Positions 10,929 through 23,171 of a stretch of DNA of 64,000 bases are shown here, one piece after another. A program made the position numbers and the translations under genes. Position 1 is the first letter of the stretch, and each line of letters starts with the position of its first letter. The DNA is from Pilasporangium apinafurcum (taxonomy: Eukaryota; Oomycota; Peronosporomycetes; Pythiales; Pythiaceae): NCBI GenBank assembly GCA_001600495.1, contig BCKE01000010.1, forward strand, positions 700,765 through 764,764. The letters are read 5' to 3'. The notes beneath the pieces were generated by a model. That model made no database searches. It saw only the letters and a program-made list of their open reading frames with translations, and was not told the DNA's origin.

Positions 10929-11720
10929 ATGGCAGCGAAGACGGTCTTGATCACAGGCTCCAACCGCGGAATTGGCCTCGCATTTGCGAATCACTACAAG
11001 AAAGAAGGCTGGAATGTCATTGGTTCGGCGAGAAACCTCGACACGGCTCATGAGGTGCATTAACGAAATATTTTTGTACTCAGTCTGACTGATGAGTAGA
11101 TTCTTTACTAAATACTTATGGTCTAATGTGTTTTACTATCGTATCAGTTGAAAGACCTAGCGCCATGGAAGTTAATTCAATTGGATACTTCGAATGAAGC
11201 GTCGATTCTGCAAGCAGCTAAAACGCTTGAAGGGGTGCCTATCGATTTGCTGATCAACAACGCCGGTATTTTGGAAGATACTACGCTCAAATCCACCACG
11301 AAGGAGGATTTGATGTATCAATTTGAAGTGAACGCTGTGGGTCCTTTCCTTATGACACGTGCGCTCTTACCCAACTTACGGCTGGCTGTGCAGAACAGTG
11401 GGAAACCTGTGTTTGTGGTGCAGATGACCTCGCGGATGGGTAGCATCACAGACAATTCTTCCGGTGGATACTACGGCTACCGTGCGTCGAAGACTGCGCT
11501 CAATATGATCACTAAAAGCCTGGCGATTGATCTAAAAGACGAGAACATTGGCTGCTTGTTGTTGCATCCCGGATACGTCAATACGGCAATGGTTGGGTTT
11601 CAGGGAACGGTGAGTACCACAGACAGTGTGGAAGGGTTGACCAAGATCATTGCTCGTGCGACGATCGATGATGCAGCCAAGATGTTCCACTTTGAAAATG
11701 GTGATGTTCTTCCATGGTAG
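10929..11720 (+). CDS. Short-chain dehydrogenase/reductase, C-factor-like
   Basis: Two exons, 10929-11054 and 11148-11720 (93-bp intron, phase 0); 232 residues, a normal classical SDR length. The coenzyme motif TGSNRGIG is at residues 9-16, NNAG near 80, and the catalytic YGYRASK has Tyr and Lys spaced as required. HPGYVNTAM follows the active site. The closest pattern is the C-factor/sniffer-type group of NAD(P)-dependent oxidoreductases; the substrate cannot be told. Start chosen because MAAKTVLITG places the Rossmann strand correctly and the upstream 140 bp is a shared promoter with the SDF2-like gene. Confidence 0.92.
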
Positions 11721-11860
11721 ATCGGTTGTGTCGCTAAGCAATGTTGTACGCATTGCTATTCATGAGTAACCATCAAAGTTCTCAGCCGTTATTTTCATGA
11801 AGTCATACAATCTGTCTGTTTGCATCGTCATTAAGTGTGGCCGCTCACTTAATATGTTTA

Positions 11861-12288
11861 TCATTGGATGAATAATGCATTTTCTCTCTTTTGATTTTGA
11901 TGATGAAATCGTTCAAGTCTCTCGCGGAAGAACGGATTCCGCATACGCACGACGTCCAATTTGACAGTCATCATGTCGGCTATATCAGCAAGTGCACGAC
12001 CATTCGTATACCACACAGAACCATCGACATCAGTTCTTACATGAATGAGAATATGAATTTTCTGCATAACCTTACTCTGTAGAAACGTAATTCGACTTCG
12101 TAGCTGTTCCAATGTGTCATTAATCTGCTGTATCGTCTTCTGGGCCTCATCTACATAAACCAGCGGGTTCAGTAATCTCATAGCCACAGCATTTCATTTC
12201 TCCATCTTAATCATGAAAGCCCGTTACCTAGACGTGCAGACGCAGCATATAGCTGCAGTAGCGCGGTTTCCTCAGGTGCTTCATCCAT
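11861..12288 (-). CDS. Small coiled-coil protein, family not recognised
   Basis: Three exons join in frame: 12228-12288, 12076-12150, 11980 excluded, 11861-11979 (introns 77 and 96 bp); 84 residues. The product starts MDEAPEETALLQLYAASARL, continues with a heptad-like helix (DEAQKTIQQINDTLEQLRSR) and ends in a basic, aromatic tail (NPFFRERLERFHHQNQKR). The second intron has a strong GTAAGG donor and is a multiple of three, so it could also be retained, giving 32 extra residues. Size and helix pattern recall subunits of small coiled-coil complexes (kinetochore, BLOC/BORC type), but I cannot assign one. It lies 138 bp upstream of, and divergent from, the LEKR1-like gene. Confidence 0.55.
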
Positions 12289-12426
12289 CTTCAATGAGCG
12301 AGAGTGATGGTATTGCAGCTTGGACGTGCGATTCAATGTTCATAAATCAATTCATTTTTGAATTGATGCATATCTTGAAGTACGAAACGACACAATGTCA
12401 AAACAACTTCGCTCAAAAAGAAAAAA

Positions 12427-14856
12427 ATGAGCGACAAATTTCTCTTCCGTCCACTCGAAGATGGCGATCTGCGGGACCCTACACGTGAGGAATTGTACAC
12501 AGGACCGAAGCGCGAGACACTTCCATTGGAGATTCAGCAGTTGTCATCGGAAGATACAGCCTGTACGTTCTGTGGTGTGAGCTATTTTGTGTTTGCCGAA
12601 GTGCAGGAACTCCAAGGAATTGTCAAGAAGTACAAGAAAACCTTCCATGTAGCGAATCACTTTAACCTCCCAGTATAACACATTAGTGACAAACGGGAAA
12701 TGAAAATCTGTGTTGGCATGTGTTGTTGCAGGAATTTGTTCGATTTCTAGAACGGGAACAAAGAGTTTCGCAAGATTTGAAAGTGCAAGTTGCCGCGATC
12801 AAGCAACAATTCGATGATGTGACGAAAACATGTAGCATAAGCATACAACAGCTATCTCAACAGATACTGCAATTACGAGTGGCTAGTAGTGAAGACGCCA
12901 AGAGACGTATGAATGCCGAGAAGGAGCTTGCGCTTGCAACGGAGGCTAAGGAGAAGTTGCAAGCGCAGATGAAGCATCAAGAGCAAGAATGGAGAAGCGC
13001 AAGCATGTTAACGGAACAGAAAATGCGAAATGAGATTTTGCATCTGTCGAGTCAGCTGGAAAAATGCAAGTTGCTTTCGAGTACACAGGAAGATGAAAGG
13101 AAAGCCGAGTTTGAACGGGAACGAGCGAAAATGCGCGAGTTGGAAGTACATCTTGCGGATAAAGAAGCTGAATGGAAAGCATCCGAACGGCTTGTAGTCA
13201 CAGAACGCGATCAGCTCAAACAAAAGCTACTCGAAATGACGGAACGGGTTCAAATGGAACAGGAAACAGCAAAGCAATTTGAGGCGCAATTAACGGCCGT
13301 TCGGCTTGAGCTCCAACGCGTAGTAGGAGCAAACGATGCTGAACGAGTAATGTTTTCGCAGTTAAATAGCGATGTCATCTTACTTAAGCATCAGATCAAT
13401 GGGCTAGAACGAAACAAGGCATTGCTGCTATCAGAACGCGCGCAGCAGCAAGAAGAACTTGCTAAAGCGGACAGCACAATACAGCAGCTGCGTACTCAAG
13501 TCAATGAAGTGCAGATAAAGTTGCAGGAAAACGTTACGACAAGAGAGAAAATTAAGCACGACTATGCTAAAGAACTGGAGAAATTGCGACAGGACCACTC
13601 AAACGAGATCAACCGCTTACAGCGCGATCATGCCAAACACATTGATTCCCTGAAGACGAGTCAAAGTGAGTACATTGAATATTTAAAGAAAATAACATTG
13701 GATGTCCAAGCAGGAGTTGAATCAAGCAACCAGACCACAGCTGTCTTGGAGAAACAGGTACGTGTCGTAGAGTCAACTTGTACCTACTATCAGCGTGAAC
13801 TAAGCATGGTCAGTGTCCATAACAGTTACGAGAAGCAGAGCAGTTAGTCACCAAGTGGAAAGACCAAGCACAACGCAGCATGGACGAGCTTCAAGTAAGC
13901 TGATAAATTGCTATTATGTTCGCACGCATGACAATAGATACTAATACACTCAAATACGAGCAGCATGTACGAATGAGTAGCTTAGAGGCACAAAGCCTGC
14001 AGGAATCGTTGGAGAGAAAGATCACAAGACTTGAAAGAGACAACGTAAGCCAGCCAGTTGTCTTTTGAATCGCTTGTTTACCCTGCCTATAACTCACGTT
14101 CACGTCTTCGTTCATGCGAAAACAGAAAGAGCTGGAGCAACAAAGGAAAAGCTTACAACAGGATCTAGATCATCATATCGCCAAGGCGCAGCAATATACT
14201 GAAAAATTACAGCAGGATCTATTAGAACAGTGCCAGCAAAATGAAGATCAAAGACTGACACTACAAAAGCACGTCGATGCACTGGAGACAAAATTAGTCT
14301 CAATGAAGGAAGAGAACGCTCGGTTAAGTACTACTGCTCGATCCATCACTTCACCCCAAGTCGCATGGCAGGACGCACCGACCACCAGTGGAAAGCCACT
14401 ACCAAACAATAACCAAGAGAGCCATGATAATGAGAAAGTTGTTGAAAGGCTACGACATACCCTCAAGCAAAAAGATCACGTGGGTGCTTCTGCTGCTTCT
14501 GAAGTTATTCATAAATGCCCACATGATGACATAATCGTAAAGATTAACGCCTACGCTTATCATTCTAATAGGAAATTTCACTGTTGCAACAAACAGTACA
14601 TCGAGAGTGCATGGAGCGGACATCATTACTCGAGAAAATGAGGAGTGGAAAGATTGCTCCAGACTTGGGTCCACAAATACACATCTCTACTCGCGAACTA
14701 AGTCTGAGTGCTGCAGCGGATACAACGTTACATGCTGAAGACGATGACGAATGTCGAGATAATGGTGTTGAAGGTAACGATAGCCAACCGAAAGCAGCTT
14801 CGTTTTACGAAAAGCTACGTCGAGCAGGTCATCGAAAATCCAAGACAAAGAAGTGA
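12427..14856 (+). CDS. LEKR1-like coiled-coil protein
   Basis: Six exons: 12427-12648, 12732-13757, 13826-13894, 13964-14044, 14126-14479, 14572-14856; 678 residues, all phases consistent. The N-terminus (LPLEIQQL, then CTFCGVSYFVFAEVQELQ) resembles the conserved start of LEKR1 (leucine-, glutamate- and lysine-rich protein 1), including the Cys-x-x-Cys pair. Almost everything after residue 75 is heptad coiled coil rich in Glu, Gln, Lys and Leu. The last 50 residues are polar with a basic end (FYEKLRRAGHRKSKTKK). A centrosomal or ciliary role is suggested only by family and by its neighbours C2CD3 and DZIP1. The family name is moderate confidence; the coiled-coil gene is certain. Confidence 0.75.
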
Positions 14857-15041
14857 GCCATCACATCATTCTCTTCTTCCACACATCAATATCAGGAAGC
14901 ATCCTATCACACCAAGTACAATGGTGGTACGAGTTCGCGTTTATTGGATTCTTCTACCAACTCCGTGTCCATATCGTGGTAAGATCATGCACAAGGATGG
15001 ATGTACAAATTAATCAGCAGATGATCCCTGCATCCATAACT

Positions 15042-18000
15042 TTAAAAGTACAGGTCGTCGTCGTCATCGTCGCAGTCATCATTTTCTTCATCACTGTCAT
15101 CCTCGTCTTTGAGCCAGTACTGAACACTGCCTTGCATGATTCTGGCAATCCGTTCGGTTTCCGAGTCATGGCAGAACATTCGCTTTACAGTACCTGGACA
15201 GTTGCGATTAATAGACTTTGCTTGAGTAACTGTTGTCTTTGCAATTGATGAAGATGAACTGCCATGGCCAAATGGTATGCTACGTTGGTTCTCCGTTGCA
15301 TAGTTCACGTGTGTGCGTTCACCGTCCACGAACGACCCCAAAAGTGACGGAAGGCTACTGCTACTGAGGCTTAGTCGTCGTTCGATCTCCTGTTGAAGTG
15401 AAAGTGAGTCAGGCCAGATACAGGCTTTCTTATCTTTGGCGGATGATTGGAACTTGCCACGCGAATTCCTCAAAGGGGACGAAGGCGGAGTTTTCGATGA
15501 TGAATCTCGAAAGGAACTTAAATTCTTCATTTCGGCGGGTATTTCGGTGAACGATGTGAATCTGGCGGAAGAATTGTCTAACAATGATGCTGAACCCGAT
15601 TTCCAGCCTTCAGCATCTCCATCTTCAGCTGGCGTCACGTCGACAACGTCATTTCCCTCTGAAGCCTGATGTGCTATCGAAGAACTGCTGCCAACAGTAT
15701 CCGTTGGCATGTGCGAATGCAGGTTGGTGCTAAAGCAGATGTCCTCGTCAGCTTTATCAAGTTTTCGACGCGATAGAACGTCAAAATCACCTCCACATGA
15801 CTCACGAATTTCACGCAGCAATTGGTATACAAGCTCTAACTTGTCTACAGGGATAGTGCGATTCGAGCTCTTTAGCGTTGGATGAACAGTGCTATTCATG
15901 ACACGCGATGCAGGGCTGATCGGTTTGCTTTTGTCATCTGTTGGTGCATTGAGTCGATGTTCCGTCGGATTGACTGCTCTAACGTCTTCGTCATCATCTG
16001 GGACTGTTAATGTAGATTGATTCCTAGTGTGTGTGGCAGCAGGAGCTGGGTTTACTACGATAATCACCTCTGTGCTATGCGATGTTAGATCGGAATTATG
16101 TGGAGCAGTTGGCATAGCATCACATTCAACATCAACCGTTCTTCTGTTCTCGCCAGTTAGAGACGAGTGGTTGCTTAGAGGGTCTTCTGAAATGGAATCT
16201 GGAGGATTAGCAGCAACGTCTGATGCATCTATAGTATCCATGCTCAACGGTGAGTTCTCATCATCATTGGATACTTCTGCCATTACAACCGCTTGTCCAC
16301 CATCCTTCATCAAATCATCAACATTGACTTGAATGGCCTTGTCTTCATGTGTAACCTCATCCAAATAAGTCGAGTTTTGCTCTTGATCATCGTTGAAAAT
16401 CGGCAAAGCAGTTATAGATTGCTCCAAATGTTCTTCGTCGTTACTGGCAGCAGAGATTTCGCTAGGATGAATGTTATGGATATTATGCGGCGATGCTTTT
16501 ACTTTCTCAATTTCGATGATGTCATTGTTGTCATGATGAGGTTGCTCCACCTCCATCGTTACCGTGTTGCTGCATGGCTCATCGACACAAGCAACTGGTA
16601 AAGCTTCCGTTTCTATGGCTTCATCTTCCGAAAGGGTTGTAGATTCTACTTCTTTCTTCGGGTCATCCACATGTGCATCATGATCTTCAACATGATAGTT
16701 GTCGTTTTCATACTCACTCTTTATATCAAGCGTACTTGTGTCCACAAGCACTGAGGAACATTGCGACGAATCACTCACTGATTCTTCTTTTTGGGAATAT
16801 TGATCGAAAGCAGCAGCTGGGCTGTCCACAGTTGCACCATATGGTAATGTTAAGTCTTCATTAGAAATTGCTTGATTTTGATTATCGTCGACCATCAAGT
16901 ACATCGGCGCACTCTCTTCTTCGACGTGGTCAATTTCAAGTTGTTGTGTTCCTATCTCCGCTTGAGATGGCGATATCTCATCATGGTTGGTATCTTTGTT
17001 CGAGCACGGTGACATTTCCTCAGAAAACGGAGAAAGTTCCATCTCATCAATACCAAATGAAGCTAGCGTGATTGGCTTATTATACTCGACTTCAATCTCC
17101 ATCTCTGAGTTTGTGCTCTCTGTCACTTCGCCTCCTTGATCCTCTTCATGGCTGGATATTGCAGACGTAGGCGAGTGAACCACAGCAATCATCTCATCTT
17201 GTATGGATGTTGGCGTATTCGCAGCTACAAAATCATTATGTTGTTCCACATATTTCGTATTTGTTGCTTCTTCTTGACTAGAAGTTAGCATTGAAATGGT
17301 TAAAGCTGAAGGTTCCTCGCCACAAACTTCCGTGTCAGTACCCTCTCCGACAGCTGACTGAACCATATGATCTGCTGTCGAATCCAGTGTCACATAGTGT
17401 TGTGACCTCTGTTGAACTTCATTACTTGGTCGGTGGGTAGATTGAACTCTACCATCAAACGACAAAGTCGATTCATCTTGATAAGTTTGTAATTGACCAG
17501 ATGTGTCAAAGGTCAATTCATTGTTGGTACCGAGAAATTCTGTTTGTCTTGGTGTAGTCAGCGCAGAAAATTGATTGTCGCTGAAAATCCTTTCTCCAAA
17601 AGATCCTACTGGTAAGGAGACGGGGATGTCGGGAATGTTTCCGAGCTTTCTGGTGACTCGAACTTTTATCTGACCCACATTGAGCTGACTGGTATCCAAG
17701 ATGTGATACCAGCCATGAATCTCTCGCCATCCACTCTCGAGTAAACTTATGTCAATAATGGCTTTACCCAATAATGATGCTTTTTGTTCATGGTCAAGCG
17801 GCATTACATCATCTTGGTTAAATTCAACAAGCCATACTGATACTTCCAAATGGAGTGTTTTCCATCGTGGATTCTTCAAAACGATTAAGTTGGTGTAGTA
17901 CCAGCGGGGGTGCGAGCTGGAGACGATTTGTGTTCTGATTTGTTCATTCTGTATGTGGCGGCCATCATTATTTGTTTCAATTACAGCAGCAGTAATAAAT

Positions 18001-21000
18001 GTACTGGGCATCGATAAATCTTGCCTGTCGGACCCAGGAATGATCAGGTTACGACCTTCTTCAATGGATACCTGTTTAAAAGCAAACACAAGCGTTATAT
18101 GCTCCAGTTTGATATTGGCAATAAGTGAACAATTTCTCCAAACCTCGATTGCGTGATCAGTATCGAGTACATGTGCATCATACAATATGTCTTTGTTGCG
18201 GCTCTGATACTTGATCTCAGGACTAACTGGGACAGATACATGACGAATATTCTCTTGTGTGAACCCAGTTTTATCGGGTGATTTCGACTGGTAACCTTCA
18301 ACGTGACTATGATCGATATAACAGTGCACTCCAACTCGACCCGTAGAGACTGCAATAAGGACAACAAGTGAGAATGATAAGGAAGAAATATAATATCCGA
18401 GTATTTGTCAACATGTAGCACAAGAACTTACCTTCCCCGATCTGGATCGGAAATAGACCTTCAACACCTTTTAACCGAAAAAGAACTGCTCCAATGGGTA
18501 CCGACACTTCTCCGATCGTGTAGGAGACGTGATGCTCCTCACACCAAATTAATACGTTTATCTGCATGCATTCTTTTTGTAGGCTATCAAGTAAATCTGG
18601 ATGCACGACGAGACGTGTTTGTAACGCAGACACAGCCGATGAGAGCAAGTGCACATCGTTTGATATCGCAATAGATTCTATGGGGACTCGCCATGTTTTG
18701 TACCATATATTTTTTTCTGTAGACAGCGTCGAGTTGTGTCTCATAGATGCTTTCCGTTCCGATTCGTGAACTTCCGATCCCAAACAATTTTTTACTTCCA
18801 GAATAATACGAGCATACTTTTGTTGTAAAATACTCTCGAGGTGGCGTTTCATGTCTGCATTGGATGGATCGTCGCAGCATTGAGCCACCAGTTCTTGCAG
18901 TGCACGCTTCAGATCCGATAGTGACAAGATGTGGACTGACAGCACGATATCAGCAGGTGACAACTTCTTGGTGGTCGAAATGGTTCTTGGCAAAGTCATA
19001 AAATGATAGTCACTTTCCTGGAGTAACTGCTCTGAAACTTGAGGCTTCGCCTCAATCAAAGGAATTGGCGCTGATGAAGCACGTGTCGATGGACGATATG
19101 ATACCCTCAATGGTAACACAGTGGCAAGCAGAATATCATCATCCTTCCATGCTTCCCAATGCACTGGGACGTCTACATCCAAGCTAAATGGCTTACATGG
19201 TCGAGTTGAATCGATACTGTCCTGCGTTTTCATGAATAGCGGGTAGAGATCGAGCTGTGCCTTTCCAATCGCAGAATCACCAGCACTCGATAACGATAGG
19301 CCATTTTCAGCACGTAGCGCAAATACAACCTGACTTTTCGGCTCGACAGCTACGTATTGACTCGAGCGGAACGAATGCACAAAATATGAATTCAGATTGC
19401 TATCCGAGGCATCCCACCAAAGCGCAAACGGAACGCCTTTGAGTTCGCATGAATATCCCGTATGATCATTGTGAAGCACCAATCTCCCTTGCAGCTCACA
19501 TCCCAAGACCAGTGATCCAGCTCGTTTTGGTCGCTCATCGCTTACACCATTTGAACCGGTGGAAGCACCGTCAGTGGATGCCCAGCATTTTCGAATATCA
19601 AATCGAAGCTCGTGAATAATAGATTCGGCAGGATAGGTAACTTTGTCGAAAGATGATTTATAAAACTGCAGTATCAATGGATCTTCGTTGCTGATAGTTT
19701 GTGAGACTTTCGTATTTTGATGACTTGATTGCTCATTCTCGTTCGGAACTGTTATTTGCAACCTATTATCTTCTGTGACAGCATGACTTATAGTGCGATC
19801 CTGGTAATGGCCATTCTTTTTTCTGTAAAGAAAGCCTCTGACAACACGTTGAAGCTGAATAACGGCTCGGACAGTTGATCTCCACACAACAATCTACAAT
19901 GGATATCCATCATATAGAAAAAAGGGTTTCTAGTGACAGATAGCAATGATGAAACATGAGCGTACCTGTTCAGCTGTTCCAATCGCAATCCGTGACCGAA
20001 GATAACCTCGCAAGTGCCCAGAGAAAGGATCCTCGATAGGAATCAGTCCATCTGCACCCGTAAAGGGAAGGATTTGCTCACAAAATAGGTCGATGTCAGA
20101 TTGTCTGTGTGAAATAGTATATGCCGATTGAGAGACCCAAATTATAGAATATGCTGATATATAATGATTCTCACCTGAAAAACCCTGAAAAAGTGCCTAA
20201 ACCGATCTTTGAAATCCCTAAGAGCACGCCAACTTCATCAAATAATCGCTGAATCCACACTTCCAATATCTAGTGACAGAACGAACCCAACATAAATACA
20301 ATAGCATACGTTAGCATAATTTCACCTACCGCTTCGATACAGATAGGTCTCGCATACCAGATATCCTTGCTCGAAGTAATTGATACTATCAGCATCAACC
20401 TTTAACGGGAATACATTAATATGGTTGAACGTAGCCATTTTCATCGATAATGAGTTGAACCATTTCGATGGACATAATCTCCGTTTAACTGTTCGATGAA
20501 AGTGTTCTGGATGAGAACGTCTTGAAATATTTTTGGAGAATCGAGTAGGTACCGCATATTGTATCCTGATGAATGGAGAGCTAGGTTCTTCAAGAGTATC
20601 TGTTTGGTCCAACTTTATACCTGTAGCTTGATCTATCATCAACGCCAACTGTAGATGATCGAACAGATTAACGCGAGATGTTGTCGATGGGAGCACCTGC
20701 CTCAAAGGAAGCTTCTTTTGATTCACTTGCCTTTCTCTCACACTATGTACAGAATCACCATCATAGGAGTCAGAGAAACTCACCATTTCATCTCTGACCT
20801 GCACCTTCTTCCGATTTAATCGATGAGTCGAATTCTGAGACTTCTCGCTCAAAATTTCACTTGATGCATCACTAGGACTGGTGAATATTTGCGAACAAAA
20901 TCGAAATTTGACTTGCAGTTCTCCAATTGCGTTCCTTTTTCTTTTTTTCTCCCATTTATTGCCTTTTGTGGAAGTGCGATTCACATCGTCGAGCTCCTCA

Positions 21001-22931
21001 TATAACGAGATTTTGGAAACCCAAGCATCTGTACTCCCCAAATGAGAAAATATCGCGTGTCCATCCAGTTGTCCAGAAACCAATTTATACCTTTTTCTGC
21101 GACTTGGACTTCTTTGTCCTCGCCTCTTTGGTGTCCGTTGCAAATCATATGCGCTTTCACATCGCACAAAGAAGGACACCTTTGCCTGGGCAGCTCGTTC
21201 CACGAGAGCATCACGCGACAATGGAGTATGTTCAAACGTTGATTTCAAAGGAACTACATGGGAATAATCCGGCCGCCACTGTCTCTTTCGCAATGACGTG
21301 GTGACAGTAAATGCCGGAACTTGCTCGTCATCATGACTTGAGTCAGAAGGTGCGATCACTGATGTGACATCGGAGTGTGCGACACTAAGCTGGATTGGAC
21401 TGGAGCGGCTCGAAACTGAAGAATCGCGGAGTTGTTGCAACTGTGCGATAAACTCGCTTTTGAATGTGAGAGATTCAAACACCATTTCTAATGCGTCAAC
21501 GCCAATAGTCGAGTCAGGATTCGATATATCTTTGTCTTTTGCTGACCACAGGTTGTCGAAAGAAGAGGCTTTCATCCTCATCGACTCTGTCCAATTCGGC
21601 GATTCCGGCTTACCATCTGCCCCGACCGTTAAGAGCTCGCATGGTGCAAACATGGTCGTGAATCCAGCATCATCCATTCCACTTGGAAACGAAGCTTTTC
21701 TGTCCGGTGCGGACCAAACTCCAAAAGTGTCATCAGTAACGTTAATCGCTGATGGAGCTTCTATAACCGCTTTCTCCATTGATCTCTGCAACGCTTTTCC
21801 TTTCTCTAACAGCATCTGAATCTGAGTATGGGATGGCGAAGGGGATATATCGCTGACTTCGTGCATGCTTCTTGCCATCGATTTATCGTTCAAATAGATG
21901 TTTTGATAATCGACTGAATCATCTTGTATATCGCTCTTTAGATATGAAAAGCTCGATACAGAGCTATTCACGACAAGGTCACTAGTATCGTGAACGTCTG
22001 TATCGAGAGCAATGCGAGGAGTTGCCTGCTCATCGTGTTTGCCTGATGGAGTAGGTATAGCTTCTTCCTTGTCAATATTTTCACTGCTAACATCTTCATT
22101 TCGCCAAGAAATATCAAAGTTAACTGCCAGGTAGCCTAAAAGGAGCGATAAATATATGATTCTATGTTAGTCACCATATGTAGACCCAAAAAATATGACG
22201 CTGTTGTTTCACCTACCAATGACTTCTCCAGTTTTTCTGTCATCCCCATGGTCAATTGCTGTAATCTCACATAGTGTATTGGATTTCTCCAAGCCACGAA
22301 GTATCGTCTCCGGATATGTAGACTCAGTAAAAATGAACGGAAGGCGACATCGTCCATATTTCTGACGACTCTTGCGATCAATCACATCCAGTTCCAGTTC
22401 TTTCTACCCCAATTTTCAAGCATTCGAATTATCAGTGCATCTCCACGATTAAACACACGAGATACCATCCTGGTTTCCACCTACCATGTCTTGGAAGTAC
22501 TCGACCAATCGTTTTGGCGACACACAGACCGGATATTGCATTTCATAGTTTACGTCCACATCCACGCCATCTTCAAGTCCCTCTGCTTCACGTCTTCTCG
22601 CTGGGGTCAACTCGCCATTTGCGAGCAACACTGGGCGAAATAGACTGCCTGGTTTCTGTTCTCCCCACCATCGTACACGCACGAGCGACTTTGTGGGTAG
22701 TGGCCGCGTCGAGGCCGCCGATTCTAAAATGTGCGGGATGCCTAGCGTAATGACGCCCTTGTGTGGTCCGTTGACCTGTGGAGGCAAAGACACACCTACC
22801 AGCTGCTGCGGAAGCGACGGATACTGTCTATTGTGTGATATTTCGCTCCTAAAATAGGTAGGAGATCTCTCTCTATGAGTTCCATTGATCGCTTCCGACG
22901 TCATTTCCTGGACTTCTTTGGTGACCGCCAT
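15042..22931 (-). CDS. C2CD3: C2CD3 homologue, C2-domain centriole protein
   Basis: Seven exons: 22485-22931, 22217-22403, 20358-22135, 20175-20269, 19966-20104, 18432-19893, 15042-18349; 2,471 residues, close to the animal protein (about 2,350). The N-terminal block LPPQVNGPHKGVITLG ... VRVRWWGEQKPGSLFRP is the characteristic C2CD3 N-terminal C2 domain. Further C2-like segments lie in exons 3-4 (YFEQGYL joined to ILEVWIQRLFDEVG), exon 6 (PIESIAIS to VPIGAVLFRLKG) and early exon 7 (HAIEVWRNC ... WKTLHLEVSVWLVEF). Exon 6 opens with an IQ-like helix (VIQLQRVVRGFLYRKK, about 893-908). Residues after about 1,600 are long, acidic and Ser/Thr-rich, ending in an Asp/Glu run. Known role: distal centriole elongation and distal appendages, needed for cilia. 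Consistent with a zoospore-forming organism. Confidence 0.88.
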
Positions 22932-23171
22932 TTTGGTATATAGCGAAGAGCATTTGAACTTGGCGCGTCAACTGATGATTCATGATTGGATGAAATAATC
23001 AATAATAACTTCATATTTCTACGAATTATATCTCATTAATAAAATTATAGATCATTAATTGGCTACTGTATATCATTAGATGCATCCTTTTGTACCAATC
23101 GTATGACGTATACTATGAGATCGCACATATATCAGATCTGAAGAGCCACAGGAAGCGAAACACGTACAAGA

